Of a stretch of 32,455 nucleotides of DNA, positions 1 through 8,217 are shown one piece after another. A program made the position numbers and the translations under genes. The notes under the pieces are model-generated. The model was not told the DNA's origin. It was given only the letters and a program-made list of their open reading frames with translations, and ran no database searches. Numbering within the stretch: the first letter of the stretch is position 1; each line of letters opens with the position of its first letter. The DNA comes from Bacteroidota bacterium (GTDB lineage Bacteria > Bacteroidota > Bacteroidia > CAIKAF01). The stretch spans positions 1-32,455 of the forward strand of contig JAEZEQ010000014.1 of NCBI GenBank assembly GCA_023432985.1, in the 5' to 3' direction.

Positions 1-775
1 TATTAATAGCTCCGGGAAGGACTTGTGCACCGTCCCATTGTCCGTCGCTCATTCTTTTGCTAAAGAAGATATCTTCATAATAATAGGGTTCACCACTGGG
101 TATTTGCCCCCCTGTTACCGTACTTCTCCTTGAGGTAAAATAAATCGTACTGTCATCGGGTGTAACAATAGCGCTATAATCCGGATATTTGGTATTGATA
201 TTCGGTCCTAAATTAGACACGATAATCTTCACAGAATCCTTTGTCAGCACGCGTCCGTTATTACATTGTTGAATAGCCAGTCGGGCATATTGAATCTCTT
301 TATCGAGGCGTGCAATTTCATCTTGTTTTTTGGCACTATTTTTCTTTTTACTTGCCTGCTCTATAAACAAATTATAATTCTCTATGGCATCATCCCATTT
401 CATATCGAGATGGTAGGTTTGCGCAAGAACTTTATATGCATTTTCTTTAAGAGCCGGATTCAGTTCTACCGATTTCTGAATATAAGGCAAAGCTTCACCA
501 GGCAAATTGAGGGTGATATAAATATCGCCAATCAGTTTATTGAGGTGACTGTTGTTGGGATTAAAACTATTGGCCATTAAATAATAGCGCAAAGCTCTTT
601 CGTATCGGTGCGGGCCTTGGAAATAGGCTTTGTCACCTTTGTGGAGTTGCTGCATTGCCTTTTCAAAACCTTCTTTATTGTTGGGAAAATTACTCTTAAT
701 AAAGTCTATATTATTTTGAGCAAAAGAGAAGGAAGAAATGAGAATGAGCGAGAGAAACAGAGTGAATTTTTTCAT
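1..775 (-). CDS. TPR/PD40-repeat exported protein, N-terminal part (cut by window edge)
   Basis: The reading frame is open from the ATG at 775 to the left edge, giving 258 residues of a longer protein. Residues 1-20 form a signal peptide (MKKFTLFLSLILISSFSFAQ). Residues about 35-170 are tetratricopeptide-like helices, with phrases such as 'ALRYYLMANSFNPNN' and 'ALPYIQKSVELNPALKENA' at repeat spacing. From about residue 180 the sequence turns into beta-propeller PD40-type repeats ('YSAIVTPDDSTIYFTSRR'). This order is typical of Bacteroidota envelope proteins that end in an OmpA peptidoglycan-binding domain, including PorE of the type IX secretion system, but that end lies outside the window. 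Role is therefore inferred: a periplasmic or outer-membrane scaffold. No alternative upstream start fits the signal peptide. Confidence 0.8.
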   Translation of the reverse strand, partial: MKKFTLFLSLILISSFSFAQNNIDFIKSNFPNNKEGFEKAMQQLHKGDKAYFQGPHRYERALRYYLMANSFNPNNSHLNKLIGDIYITLNLPGEALPYIQKSVELNPALKENAYKVLAQTYHLDMKWDDAIENYNLFIEQASKKKNSAKKQDEIARLDKEIQYARLAIQQCNNGRVLTKDSVKIIVSNLGPNINTKYPDYSAIVTPDDSTIYFTSRRSTVTGGQIPSGEPYYYEDIFFSKRMSDGQWDGAQVLPGAIN

Positions 776-813
776 ATTGGGGGATATATTTAAAATACAA
801 TTATACAAAAATA

Positions 814-2001
814 TTATTTTTTAACGGTATCCAGTGCCTTTTTGATTTTCTTCATGGCCAGGTTCAGCTCTTTTTGCTCTATGATAAGCGGGGGAGCCAT
901 TCTAAAGGCTTTGCTGTTAAAAAGGAACCAATCGGTAATCAATCCGTTTTCTATACATTTTTTAATGAATGCAAAATTTTCGGACTCCGTGTTCATATGG
1001 CCTGCGAGCAAGAATCCTTTCCCGGTAATTTCGACCGGATAGGGTGCCAAGGTGCTGCGTATAAATGCTTCCTTTTCGGGAATTGTTAAATAGGGTTTTT
1101 CCTGAACGATATAGGAAAAAGTCGCCAAAGCTGCGGCGGCAGAAATGGCATTTCCTCCAAAAGTATTGATATGACCCAAAATGGGATTATGGGTAAACAA
1201 ATCGGTCAATTTTTTATCGGCAATAACCAGTCCTATTGGCAGTCCGCCCCCAATTCCTTTAGCGAGGAGCAGTATATCCGGTTCAACGCCATACTGTTCG
1301 AATGCCCATAGCGTACCGGTTCGCCCAACACCGGCCTGAATTTCGTCGAAAACCAGCAATACCCCATGTTTGTCGCATCGCTTTCTCAATTCTTGCAACC
1401 AAGCTATATTGGGTTCAATAGCTCCGGCTTCACCTTGCACGGTTTCCACAAAAACGGCGGCGATTTGGGAATCAACGGCATCCAAATCGGACATATCATT
1501 AAAGCGAATCGACTGAATGCCGGGCAAAAGTGGCCGAAAAGCGCTTTTAAAAAACTCATCGCCCATCAAGCTCAGAGAGCCTTGCGTACTACCATGATAG
1601 GCATTTTTCATGCCTAAAATCTTAGAGCGGCCACTGGCCCTTTTCACCAATTTCATAGCCACTTCAGTAGCTTCAGATCCGCTATTTACAAAATAAACCG
1701 AATTTAGATGTTTGGGTAAATGCTCGGCCAATAAATTCGCCAATCGCACCTGGGGCGCTTGAATATACTCTCCATAGACCATTAAATGAGCATATTTTCT
1801 GATTTGTTTTTGCACCGCCTTCACCACGGCAGGGTGCGAATGCCCCAAGGCACTGACGCCTATGCCACTGATAAAATCAATATAACGTTTGCGGTTTACG
1901 TCGGTCAGCCATATCCCCCGACCCTTCACAATTTCGAGTGCAAGGGGTTCGGGACTGGTTTGTGCAACATGCTTCAAAAATAAAGTTCTATATGAATACA
2001 T
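814..2001 (-). CDS. class III PLP-dependent aminotransferase (acetylornithine/ornithine type)
   Basis: A 395-residue fold-type I aminotransferase of class III, normal length for the family. Visible landmarks are the N-terminal 'GIGVSALGHSHP' segment (about 47-57), 'NSGSEATEVAMKL' (106-118) which binds the PLP phosphate, 'VFDEIQAGVGRTG' (217-229) with Asp219 contacting the pyridine nitrogen, and the Schiff-base lysine Lys248 in 'LLAKGIGGGLPIG'. Such enzymes move an amino group from ornithine, acetylornithine, 4-aminobutyrate or related omega-amines to 2-oxoglutarate in the cytoplasm. No arginine-biosynthesis genes lie nearby, so the substrate cannot be fixed; Bacteroidota homologues are usually labelled only 'aspartate aminotransferase family protein'. 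The gene is divergent from ppk1, and a -7 box lies 17 bases before the start, suggesting a very short leader. Confidence 0.9.
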   Translation of the reverse strand: MYSYRTLFLKHVAQTSPEPLALEIVKGRGIWLTDVNRKRYIDFISGIGVSALGHSHPAVVKAVQKQIRKYAHLMVYGEYIQAPQVRLANLLAEHLPKHLNSVYFVNSGSEATEVAMKLVKRASGRSKILGMKNAYHGSTQGSLSLMGDEFFKSAFRPLLPGIQSIRFNDMSDLDAVDSQIAAVFVETVQGEAGAIEPNIAWLQELRKRCDKHGVLLVFDEIQAGVGRTGTLWAFEQYGVEPDILLLAKGIGGGLPIGLVIADKKLTDLFTHNPILGHINTFGGNAISAAAALATFSYIVQEKPYLTIPEKEAFIRSTLAPYPVEITGKGFLLAGHMNTESENFAFIKKCIENGLITDWFLFNSKAFRMAPPLIIEQKELNLAMKKIKKALDTVKK

Positions 2002-2017
2002 AGGCGAAAATGAGGCA

Positions 2018-2025
2018 CAAATATA
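2018..2025 (-). promoter_or_regulatory. Bacteroidota -7 box for the aminotransferase gene
   Basis: On the minus strand this reads TATATTTG, a perfect TAnnTTTG box. It ends 16 bases before the ATG at 2001, leaving a leader of about 10 nt. No clear TTG box is seen at the expected -33 distance. Confidence 0.45.
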
Positions 2026-2057
2026 CCGAAACTATAGCAGCTAACATATAAAAACAC

Positions 2058-2088
2058 GCTTAGATAAAAACGAAATAATAATCTAAGC
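2058..2088. repeat. 8-bp inverted repeat in the aminotransferase/ppk1 divergent gap
   Basis: GCTTAGAT (2058-2065) and ATCTAAGC (2081-2088) are exact reverse complements separated by 15 AT-rich bases. It lies between the two divergent starts. It could be an operator half-site pair or chance in AT-rich DNA. Confidence 0.35.
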
Positions 2089-2155
2089 TTTATATGCACG
2101 ATAAAATTATATCCTTATTTCTTTTATCTTCGTTCAAGGAAAAAAAGAACAGGTT

Positions 2156-4246
2156 ATGCCGCAAAAAATGCCATTATACAGTACAAATTTGTCCTGGCTT
2201 TCATTCAATCATCGCGTATTACAGGAGGCGGCCGACCCCAATATGCCCATATTGGAACGTCTGCGTTTTTTGGCAATTTTTTCGAATAATCTCGATGAAT
2301 TCTTCAGAGTAAAAGTAGCTGCATTACGCTCTTTAAAAGACGATCATAATGCCAACAAACTCGATTTCGACCCCGAAAAATTATTGGTTTCCATACAAAG
2401 TATGGTCGACAAACAACAACAGGAATTTGGGATTATTTACCGCGAAAAAATTATTCCGGAATTAAATAAACAAAAGATATTTATCTTATCGGAGGAAGAG
2501 ATAAAAAAACATCATAAAGAGTTTGCCATTCAATATTTTAAAGAGCGGGTATTTCCGGTTTTAAAAATGGCAAAGCTTACCTATTACGGGAAAGCCCCCT
2601 TTTTAGAGAATAGAAAAATCTACTTATTTTTTCCTTCGAAAAAGAATTTGGCTAAATCCTCTTTAGTGGTCGAAATTCCCTTTCGAGGATCGGAAAGATT
2701 TGTTTTATTTCCGTCCAAGGAAGGACAAATACAGGTCGGATTTATAGATGATATAATTCGTATCGGATTCCCCAATATAGACAAGGAAATAGAAAATAAA
2801 GCCTTTGCCATAAAACTAAACCGGGATGCCGAATTGAATATAGAAGATGAATTTTCGGGCAATTTGGTTAAGAAAATCGAGAAGAGTCTCAAAAACAGAT
2901 TAGACGGCATTCCATCTCGATTTTTATACGACGGTAAAATTCCTCAGAACTATTTAAAAGCATTAAAAAATGCGTGGAAACTGAGTGAGGAGGACTTAAT
3001 GCCCGGAGCCAAGTATCATAATTTCAACGATTTTTACGACTTTCCCGATTTAATACAGCGCGAAGAATTACTGTATAAACCCCTTCCAAAAATTCCGATT
3101 AGAGAATTAGAAGAACACCATAATTATTTCAAGGTATTAAGTAAAAAAGATGTATTACTGCATTATCCCTATCATTCTTTCGATTATTTCATCAAGTTTT
3201 TGGATGCGGCTGCCGAGAGCAATTCGGTTACAGAAGTCAAGATTACTTTATATAGGGTAGCTAAGAACAGTGAGGTTTGTAAAGCCTTGATACGCGCCTT
3301 GCGCAAGGGTAAGAAAGTGACCGCATTTTTCGAAGTAAAAGCCCGTTTCGATGAGGAATCGAACCTGTTTTGGGCAGAAGAATTGAAAAAAGAAGGGGCA
3401 AGAGTTTTATATAGTTTTCCGGGATTGAAGGTACATTCCAAATTATGTTTGGTTACTCGTAAAAAAGGGAGTGAAACGAAGAAATTCGCATATTTATCTA
3501 CCGGAAATTTCAATGAAAGTACGGCCGAGAGTTATACCGATTTCGGGTTATTGACTTCGGAAAAAAAGTTAACCCAGGAGACTTCGCGCATATTCGAAAT
3601 ATTGGGAGATATGCGTAAGCGTTTTGATTTCTCGAAACTTCTGGTTGCGCCCGACAAGATGCGTAATGAGATATATCTTATGATAGAGCAGGAAATCATA
3701 CATGCACTTCAGGGCAAAGAATCGGAGATTATTATTAAGGTAAACGGACTGGATGATACAGATATGATATCGCGCTTATACAGGGCCTCTCAGCATGGCG
3801 TTAAGGTACGCCTTATTGTGCGCGGGATATGCCGTTTGCTTCCGCAAAAAAAAGGATTTTCGGAAAATATTGAGGTTATTTCTATAGTCGATCGTTTTTT
3901 GGAGCATCATCGTTTATATTGGTTCAAAAACAATGGAAACGATAAATTGTATTTATCATCGGCCGATTTCATGAATCGCAATTTGAGTCGCCGTATCGAG
4001 GTTGGTTATCCAATCGAGAGTCCCGATTTAAAACAGCGATTGATGACCATAGCCACATTTTATCTGAACGACAATACCAAGGCCCGCATCATAGACCCAT
4101 TACATAAGAACAAATTCGTTCCTCAAAAAGGCCCTAAGATCAATGCACAAACGGCCATATGGAAATATTATGCCGAGCATCATGATGCCAGCATAGCCGA
4201 TAGTGAGCAAACCTTTTTAGATAAAATGCAGGGTTTATTGCCTTAG
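2156..4246 (+). CDS. ppk1: polyphosphate kinase 1
   Basis: A 696-residue PPK1, full length for the family. It reversibly polymerises the gamma-phosphate of ATP into inorganic polyphosphate. The N-terminal domain has the family opening 'NLSWLSFNHRVLQEA' followed by 'ERLRFLAIFSNNLDEFFRVKVA' within the first 60 residues. The two phospholipase-D-like C-terminal domains carry 'GLKVHSKLCLVTRK', whose His427 corresponds to the autophosphorylated histidine, and 'FLEHHRLYWF' (His584 the second active-site histidine) followed by 'YLSSADFMNRNLSRRIEVGYPI'. The phrase 'YLSTGNFNESTAESYTDFGLLT' is also diagnostic. No ppx exopolyphosphatase gene is adjacent. The gene is monocistronic here, convergent with engB only 4 bases away. 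ATG 2168 is an alternative start four codons in. Confidence 0.97.
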   Translation: MPQKMPLYSTNLSWLSFNHRVLQEAADPNMPILERLRFLAIFSNNLDEFFRVKVAALRSLKDDHNANKLDFDPEKLLVSIQSMVDKQQQEFGIIYREKIIPELNKQKIFILSEEEIKKHHKEFAIQYFKERVFPVLKMAKLTYYGKAPFLENRKIYLFFPSKKNLAKSSLVVEIPFRGSERFVLFPSKEGQIQVGFIDDIIRIGFPNIDKEIENKAFAIKLNRDAELNIEDEFSGNLVKKIEKSLKNRLDGIPSRFLYDGKIPQNYLKALKNAWKLSEEDLMPGAKYHNFNDFYDFPDLIQREELLYKPLPKIPIRELEEHHNYFKVLSKKDVLLHYPYHSFDYFIKFLDAAAESNSVTEVKITLYRVAKNSEVCKALIRALRKGKKVTAFFEVKARFDEESNLFWAEELKKEGARVLYSFPGLKVHSKLCLVTRKKGSETKKFAYLSTGNFNESTAESYTDFGLLTSEKKLTQETSRIFEILGDMRKRFDFSKLLVAPDKMRNEIYLMIEQEIIHALQGKESEIIIKVNGLDDTDMISRLYRASQHGVKVRLIVRGICRLLPQKKGFSENIEVISIVDRFLEHHRLYWFKNNGNDKLYLSSADFMNRNLSRRIEVGYPIESPDLKQRLMTIATFYLNDNTKARIIDPLHKNKFVPQKGPKINAQTAIWKYYAEHHDASIADSEQTFLDKMQGLLP

Positions 4247-4250
4247 CTTT

Positions 4251-4865
4251 TTAGGGCAGATGAGGCATTTTAAATTCGGCATTACATTCTTCGATAAAAT
4301 CGAGAATTTCGTCCTTACCCAATTGCGTTTCGGAGCTGGTTACAATCATTCGCGGCAAAAACTGCCAGGTATGTTTCAAGCCTTTGCGAATGGCGCCGGC
4401 ATGTTTTTCGATCTGACTTTTTTTGAGTTTATCAGTTTTGGTGAGAATAATGCAGATTGGAATATTATTTTCCCCGGCCCAGAATAGAAAATCTTCATCT
4501 ATTTTCTGGAGTGGATGTCTGCTATCCAACAGCACGAATAAGTTTACCAAATTAGGTCTATCGAGCAGATATTCCACAATCATGCTTTGCCAGTTTCCCC
4601 GATTCACTTTAGAGGTTTTGGCATATCCATAACCGGGCAAATCGACAATATACCAGGATTCATTAATCAGAAAATGGTTTATCAATTGTGTTTTACCTGG
4701 TTTTCCGCTGGTATGCGCCATATTTTTCTGATTGGCGAGCATATTAATCAGACTGCTTTTCCCGACATTACTACGTCCGATAAAAGCATATTCGGGCAAA
4801 TTCGGTTTAGGACAATCCTTCACCGTGCTGTTGCTCATTACAAAAGTAGCCGATTCTATAATCAT
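4251..4865 (-). CDS. engB: ribosome biogenesis GTPase EngB/YsxC/YihA
   Basis: A 204-residue small GTPase of the TrmE-Era-EngA-EngB-septin group, needed for late assembly of the large ribosomal subunit. All G motifs are present: G1 'GRSNVGKSSLI' (30-40), the G2 region 'TSGKPGKTQLINHF' (52-65), G3 'DLPGYGYAK' (75-83), G4 'TKTDK' and G5 'TSS'. The 'KPGKTQ.INHF' and 'DLPGYG' combination is specific to EngB. Its start codon overlaps the stop of the upstream alpha/beta hydrolase by 4 bases (ATGA), which implies translational coupling. Confidence 0.97.
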   Translation of the reverse strand: MIIESATFVMSNSTVKDCPKPNLPEYAFIGRSNVGKSSLINMLANQKNMAHTSGKPGKTQLINHFLINESWYIVDLPGYGYAKTSKVNRGNWQSMIVEYLLDRPNLVNLFVLLDSRHPLQKIDEDFLFWAGENNIPICIILTKTDKLKKSQIEKHAGAIRKGLKHTWQFLPRMIVTSSETQLGKDEILDFIEECNAEFKMPHLP

Positions 4866-5632
4866 GATTCAGAAACAGGATATTTAGACAGCCAATTCTC
4901 GAGTATGCCATTAAATTCCTCGGGATGTTCCATCATGGGTGCATGGCCGCATTTATCAATCCAGTATAAATCCGAATTTTTAATCAGTCTTTTAAAATCC
5001 TCTCCTACTTCCGGGGGTGTAATGGTATCGTTTTTTCCCCAGATTAGGCAAGTAGGAGTTTCGATTTTATAGAGTTCTTCCGACATATTATATCGGATAG
5101 CATTTTTTGCAATAGCAATGATACTGATGAGCTTCATTCTATCATTCAGCATTTCGAATACTTCGTCTACCAATTCGTCGCTTGCCATTTTGGGATCAAA
5201 AAAAGTCACCTCCACTTTTTTGCGGATAAACTCTTTATCTTCTCTTTTGGGATAAGAACCACCGAAGGCATTTTCGTATAGACCTGAGCTACCGGTGAGA
5301 ATAAGGTGATTCAATTTATCGGGGTGATTAACGGCATAAACCAAACCCACATGACCACCCAGAGAGTTGCCCAGCATAGAGACTTTCTTATATCCTTTAA
5401 ACTCTATAAAACGGCGAATATATTCATATAAAGGTTTTACTCCTGCATCGGCTATTGGTATATCAAATAATGGCATAATAGGTATAGTAACCGTATGTGT
5501 TGATTTGAAATGATTCACCACATCTTGAAAATTGCTGAGTGCTCCCATTAAGCCGTGCAGCAATACCAATACAGGTCCGCGGCCTTCTTCCAAATACGTA
5601 AACTCTCCCTCCGTTTTTATATTATTTTCCAT
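4862..5632 (-). CDS. alpha/beta-fold hydrolase
   Basis: A 256-residue single-domain alpha/beta hydrolase. The oxyanion-hole segment 'LLHGLMGALSNF' lies at 24-35, the nucleophile elbow 'GNSLGGHVG' gives Ser90, the acid is Asp202 in 'WGKNDTITPPE', and the base is His230 in 'CGHAPMMEHP', so the triad is complete. There is no signal peptide, so it acts in the cytoplasm. Esterase, meta-cleavage-product hydrolase or thioesterase activities are all possible; the sequence does not decide. It is coupled to engB by a 4-base overlap and separated by 96 bases from the epimerase gene upstream. A perfect 14-bp palindrome sits just before its start. Confidence 0.9.
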   Translation of the reverse strand: MENNIKTEGEFTYLEEGRGPVLVLLHGLMGALSNFQDVVNHFKSTHTVTIPIMPLFDIPIADAGVKPLYEYIRRFIEFKGYKKVSMLGNSLGGHVGLVYAVNHPDKLNHLILTGSSGLYENAFGGSYPKREDKEFIRKKVEVTFFDPKMASDELVDEVFEMLNDRMKLISIIAIAKNAIRYNMSEELYKIETPTCLIWGKNDTITPPEVGEDFKRLIKNSDLYWIDKCGHAPMMEHPEEFNGILENWLSKYPVSES

Positions 5633-5637
5633 GTTGC

Positions 5638-5651
5638 AATGTAATTACATT
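5638..5651. promoter_or_regulatory. 14-bp perfect palindrome upstream of the hydrolase-engB pair
   Basis: AATGTAATTACATT is its own reverse complement and lies 5 bases before the hydrolase start. The core TGTAATTACA recurs at 21764-21773 in another upstream region. A dimeric regulator could bind here, but none is identified. On the minus strand a TTG about 20 bases upstream of TACATTG suggests a weak promoter overlapping the palindrome. Confidence 0.45.
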
Positions 5652-5728
5652 AATTCTTTCACTCAAAAAAGCAGAATTTGTTTTAGTAAAAATAAAATTT
5701 TTCGAAAAACAAAACACTATTCTTTCCA

Positions 5729-6136
5729 TTATTTTATTTCCATGCACAATTCGGTCAGCACTCCGTGCGTACTTTTAGGGTGTATAAAACAAATCATTTT
5801 ATTATCGGCTCCTTTCTTTGGTTTATCGTTCAAAAGCACATAACCATCTTGTCTAAGCCTTTCCATTTCCGCTTCTATATTCTCCACTTCATAGGCTACA
5901 TGATGCATGCCTTCACCTTTCTTTTCGATAAATTTAGCAATAGGAGAATCGGGGTTTGTGGCTTGCAATAATTCGATTTTATTTGGGCCGGCCATAAAAA
6001 AAGAAGTGAGTACCCCTTCACTTTCTACGGCTTCCCTTTTATACGATGCTGTGCCCAATAAGGCTGAATAATGAGCTTCCGCTTCATCCAGATTTTTCAC
6101 TGCAATACCAATATGTTCTATTTTACCGAATGCCAT
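5729..6136 (-). CDS. mce: methylmalonyl-CoA epimerase
   Basis: A glyoxalase-fold (VOC) protein of 135 residues from ATG 6136, the usual length for this enzyme. It interconverts (2R)- and (2S)-methylmalonyl-CoA in propionate metabolism, next to methylmalonyl-CoA mutase. The opening 'KIEHIGIAVKNLDEAE' supplies metal ligand His8; 'PNKIELLQA' (51-59), 'GEGMHHVAYEV' (His78/His79) and 'GVLTELCME' (Glu129) follow the family pattern. The frame extends upstream to 6184, but that part lies inside the preceding protease gene and lacks family similarity. ATG 6142, sharing one base with the protease stop, is the other reasonable start. No mutase gene is in the window. Confidence 0.93.
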   Translation of the reverse strand: MAFGKIEHIGIAVKNLDEAEAHYSALLGTASYKREAVESEGVLTSFFMAGPNKIELLQATNPDSPIAKFIEKKGEGMHHVAYEVENIEAEMERLRQDGYVLLNDKPKKGADNKMICFIHPKSTHGVLTELCMEIK

Positions 6137-6141
6137 ATGCA

Positions 6142-8217
6142 TTAATGATAAATCCACTTTTTCAATTGATACATATTTCCGCATTTAATGCGTACAAAAT
6201 ACATTCCTTTATCGAGAGATGCAGGAAGTTCTATACTTGCACTAAAGGCTTGTATCGGCAACGAATATACCAATTTCCCATCTACACTCAGCCATTCTAT
6301 ACTTTCAATTTGCTCTGAAGAGGAAATATTGAGGCTGTTTCCCGGGTTAGGGTATAAGCTGATTTCGGGTAGACTGCTTTCATTTTCAGTTGCATTCAGT
6401 GCTAAAATCTGTACATCCTCCAGATAAATATTATTTCCGCCTTTTCCGGTAAATTCGAATTTAAACTGGCAAGTTTGGGCGTATTGAAACATGGGAGGTA
6501 TAGTAATTTGATGCGCTTTCCATTCCGATGGGCCGGGCACAAAGGGCTGATTTGTTATCCCTGCCGATTCCAGATCCGATGCTTTCAATACGGCAATTGT
6601 GCTCCATGTTTGTCCGCACGACCCGGAGGCCATAATGCGCAGCACATCATCATTATTCGCATTTCTTCGGGCAAAAGCGCTTTTAAAATGCAGGCGGGCT
6701 TGTGGTATAGAAGAAAGTCCAATGGGAGCAGAAATCAGTTCCGATTTAAATCCCGTATACATGGCATCAAAATTATTCACAAATACGCTTGATCCTTCCG
6801 AAACTCCGACCTGTGTATTCTCTTCCCAGCCCATAAAACCGGGGGCTCCCAGAGTGCGTTTACCCCATCGGCCCTGAGAAATGGGACCATAATCCATCTC
6901 ATCGATCAAATATTGAGGAGTCGTTTGCGGACTTTCGAAAACAAACAAATATTTTTCTTTGAGTTTGGTATCCGTGCCGGCCGCATTAGATGCTTGAAGG
7001 CTGACCGTATAAACACCGGCTTTCAGAAAGCGTACATGGGGATTAAATCCCGATACCGAAAAAGAGGTATCCTGACTTTGAAACAAATAAGTATATGAAG
7101 TAGCTTCGGCCTGAGTCGTATAATCATACATCATCACAGAATCGCCTACACAGAGCACTGTACGCGCCGCATAGAAGTCGGCAATCGGTGTACATAACTG
7201 GGGACTGCCGTCTATACCCGTAAGGGATAAATTTGCCGCAGAAACTATATTACTCAGCCCTGTATTGGCAATAGAAGCATAAACTCTATTTCGCTGTCCT
7301 GCCGTAAACATATTCTGGCAATTGTCATAACTCATGAAATTTTCGACCTGATCGGGTAAATCCGTACTAAAAGTCGGATTCGTTCCCGATGCATCATTCG
7401 AACATGTATTTTGCGAAGCGTTACAGCCGTAAGTTGCATTCGTACTTGGGGGCGTATCGCAGACATTATCGCCCGAATTATGGCAAGCGTTGCCACAGCC
7501 ATTATTGAAGGTATGTGCTAAGCCGAAGGCATGCCCGGCTTCATGACTGATGGTACGGCCGTCAGACACACTGCTTCCGATAGTACCCGTATACTTATTA
7601 TGCATCATAATCCCGAAATAATCTTGTCCGACCGAATAAGGATAATAGGCATAACCGAGTATAATTCCGCCCGGAGGTCCATTATCATTGGCTATGCTAC
7701 CCACCACCCAAATATTCAGATATTTGTCGGTCGGCCATGCATCTTTACCTCCATTGGCAGCATACTTCACGGCATCATCAGCATTGTAGGAAATTGGACA
7801 ATAAGTGCGCGTTATCCCGTCGCTGCAATTCCCGTTCGGATCTTTATTGGCCAATACAAATTCTATATCGAGCGATGCGGCATAGGGTTTAAACAGAGAT
7901 CGCGTCATAAACGTATCGGTATGACTTCGATTAAAATCCTCATTCAATACGCGCAGACAATCTTCGATTTGAGCCCGGGAAATATTCTCGGAGCCAAATT
8001 GGTGCATAATATGAAAGACCACCGGAACCTTATACGTCGACTTGGGATATTCGGCCAATTGGGCCTGATTGACTGTTTGCAGCCAGGCGGCTTTTTGAGC
8101 CTGCATCTGAGGCCATTTTTGAAACAAGGCTTCTTCGGCCCGATCGATGCCACAGGGTTCCTGTGAAAAAGCAACGGCACTTATAAAAAGTGCCGTTAAA
8201 ACAAGATAATACCTCAT
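6142..8217 (-). CDS. secreted M43-family zinc metalloprotease with PKD-like and T9SS sorting domains (downstream copy)
   Basis: 691 residues. A signal peptide (1-18, '...ISAVAFSQ') and a propeptide-like stretch lead to an M43 (cytophagalysin/PAPP-A type) catalytic domain. The zinc site is HEAGHAFGLAH, ligands His225, His229, His235, base Glu226, with Met-turn Met295 in 'NFMSYDNC'. Paired cysteines surround 'CGNACHNSGDNVCDTPP', as in other M43 enzymes. A PKD-like beta domain covers about 345-430, then a jelly-roll-like region ('QFKFEFTGKGGNNIYLEDVQI'), and the last 75 residues are a type A T9SS sorting domain ('ISLYPNPGNSLNIS'). It is predicted to cross the outer membrane through T9SS and degrade extracellular protein. 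Its start overlaps the stop of the upstream paralogue by one base (TAATG). Confidence 0.93.
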   Translation of the reverse strand: MRYYLVLTALFISAVAFSQEPCGIDRAEEALFQKWPQMQAQKAAWLQTVNQAQLAEYPKSTYKVPVVFHIMHQFGSENISRAQIEDCLRVLNEDFNRSHTDTFMTRSLFKPYAASLDIEFVLANKDPNGNCSDGITRTYCPISYNADDAVKYAANGGKDAWPTDKYLNIWVVGSIANDNGPPGGIILGYAYYPYSVGQDYFGIMMHNKYTGTIGSSVSDGRTISHEAGHAFGLAHTFNNGCGNACHNSGDNVCDTPPSTNATYGCNASQNTCSNDASGTNPTFSTDLPDQVENFMSYDNCQNMFTAGQRNRVYASIANTGLSNIVSAANLSLTGIDGSPQLCTPIADFYAARTVLCVGDSVMMYDYTTQAEATSYTYLFQSQDTSFSVSGFNPHVRFLKAGVYTVSLQASNAAGTDTKLKEKYLFVFESPQTTPQYLIDEMDYGPISQGRWGKRTLGAPGFMGWEENTQVGVSEGSSVFVNNFDAMYTGFKSELISAPIGLSSIPQARLHFKSAFARRNANNDDVLRIMASGSCGQTWSTIAVLKASDLESAGITNQPFVPGPSEWKAHQITIPPMFQYAQTCQFKFEFTGKGGNNIYLEDVQILALNATENESSLPEISLYPNPGNSLNISSSEQIESIEWLSVDGKLVYSLPIQAFSASIELPASLDKGMYFVRIKCGNMYQLKKWIYH
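8171..8197 (-). promoter_or_regulatory. terminator-like hairpin inside the signal-peptide codons of the downstream M43 gene
   Basis: AACGGCACTT (8173-8182) and AAGTGCCGTT (8188-8197) are a perfect 10-bp inverted repeat around a 5-base loop. In the mRNA the stem begins about 20 nt after the AUG at 8217 and is followed by GC and five U. It could reduce transcription or translation of the second protease, or be coincidental. Confidence 0.45.

Noticed and set aside
5729..6184. Longer methylmalonyl-CoA epimerase start at 6184
   Set aside because: The added residues duplicate coding space of the upstream protease and precede the conserved 'KIEHIGIAV' opening; 6136 (or 6142) gives the normal length.
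7531..8166. 211-codon + strand open frame opposite the downstream M43 protease
   Set aside because: Antisense shadow of a gene with intact catalytic motifs; the translation is rich in Ile and His from reversed codons and shows no domain.
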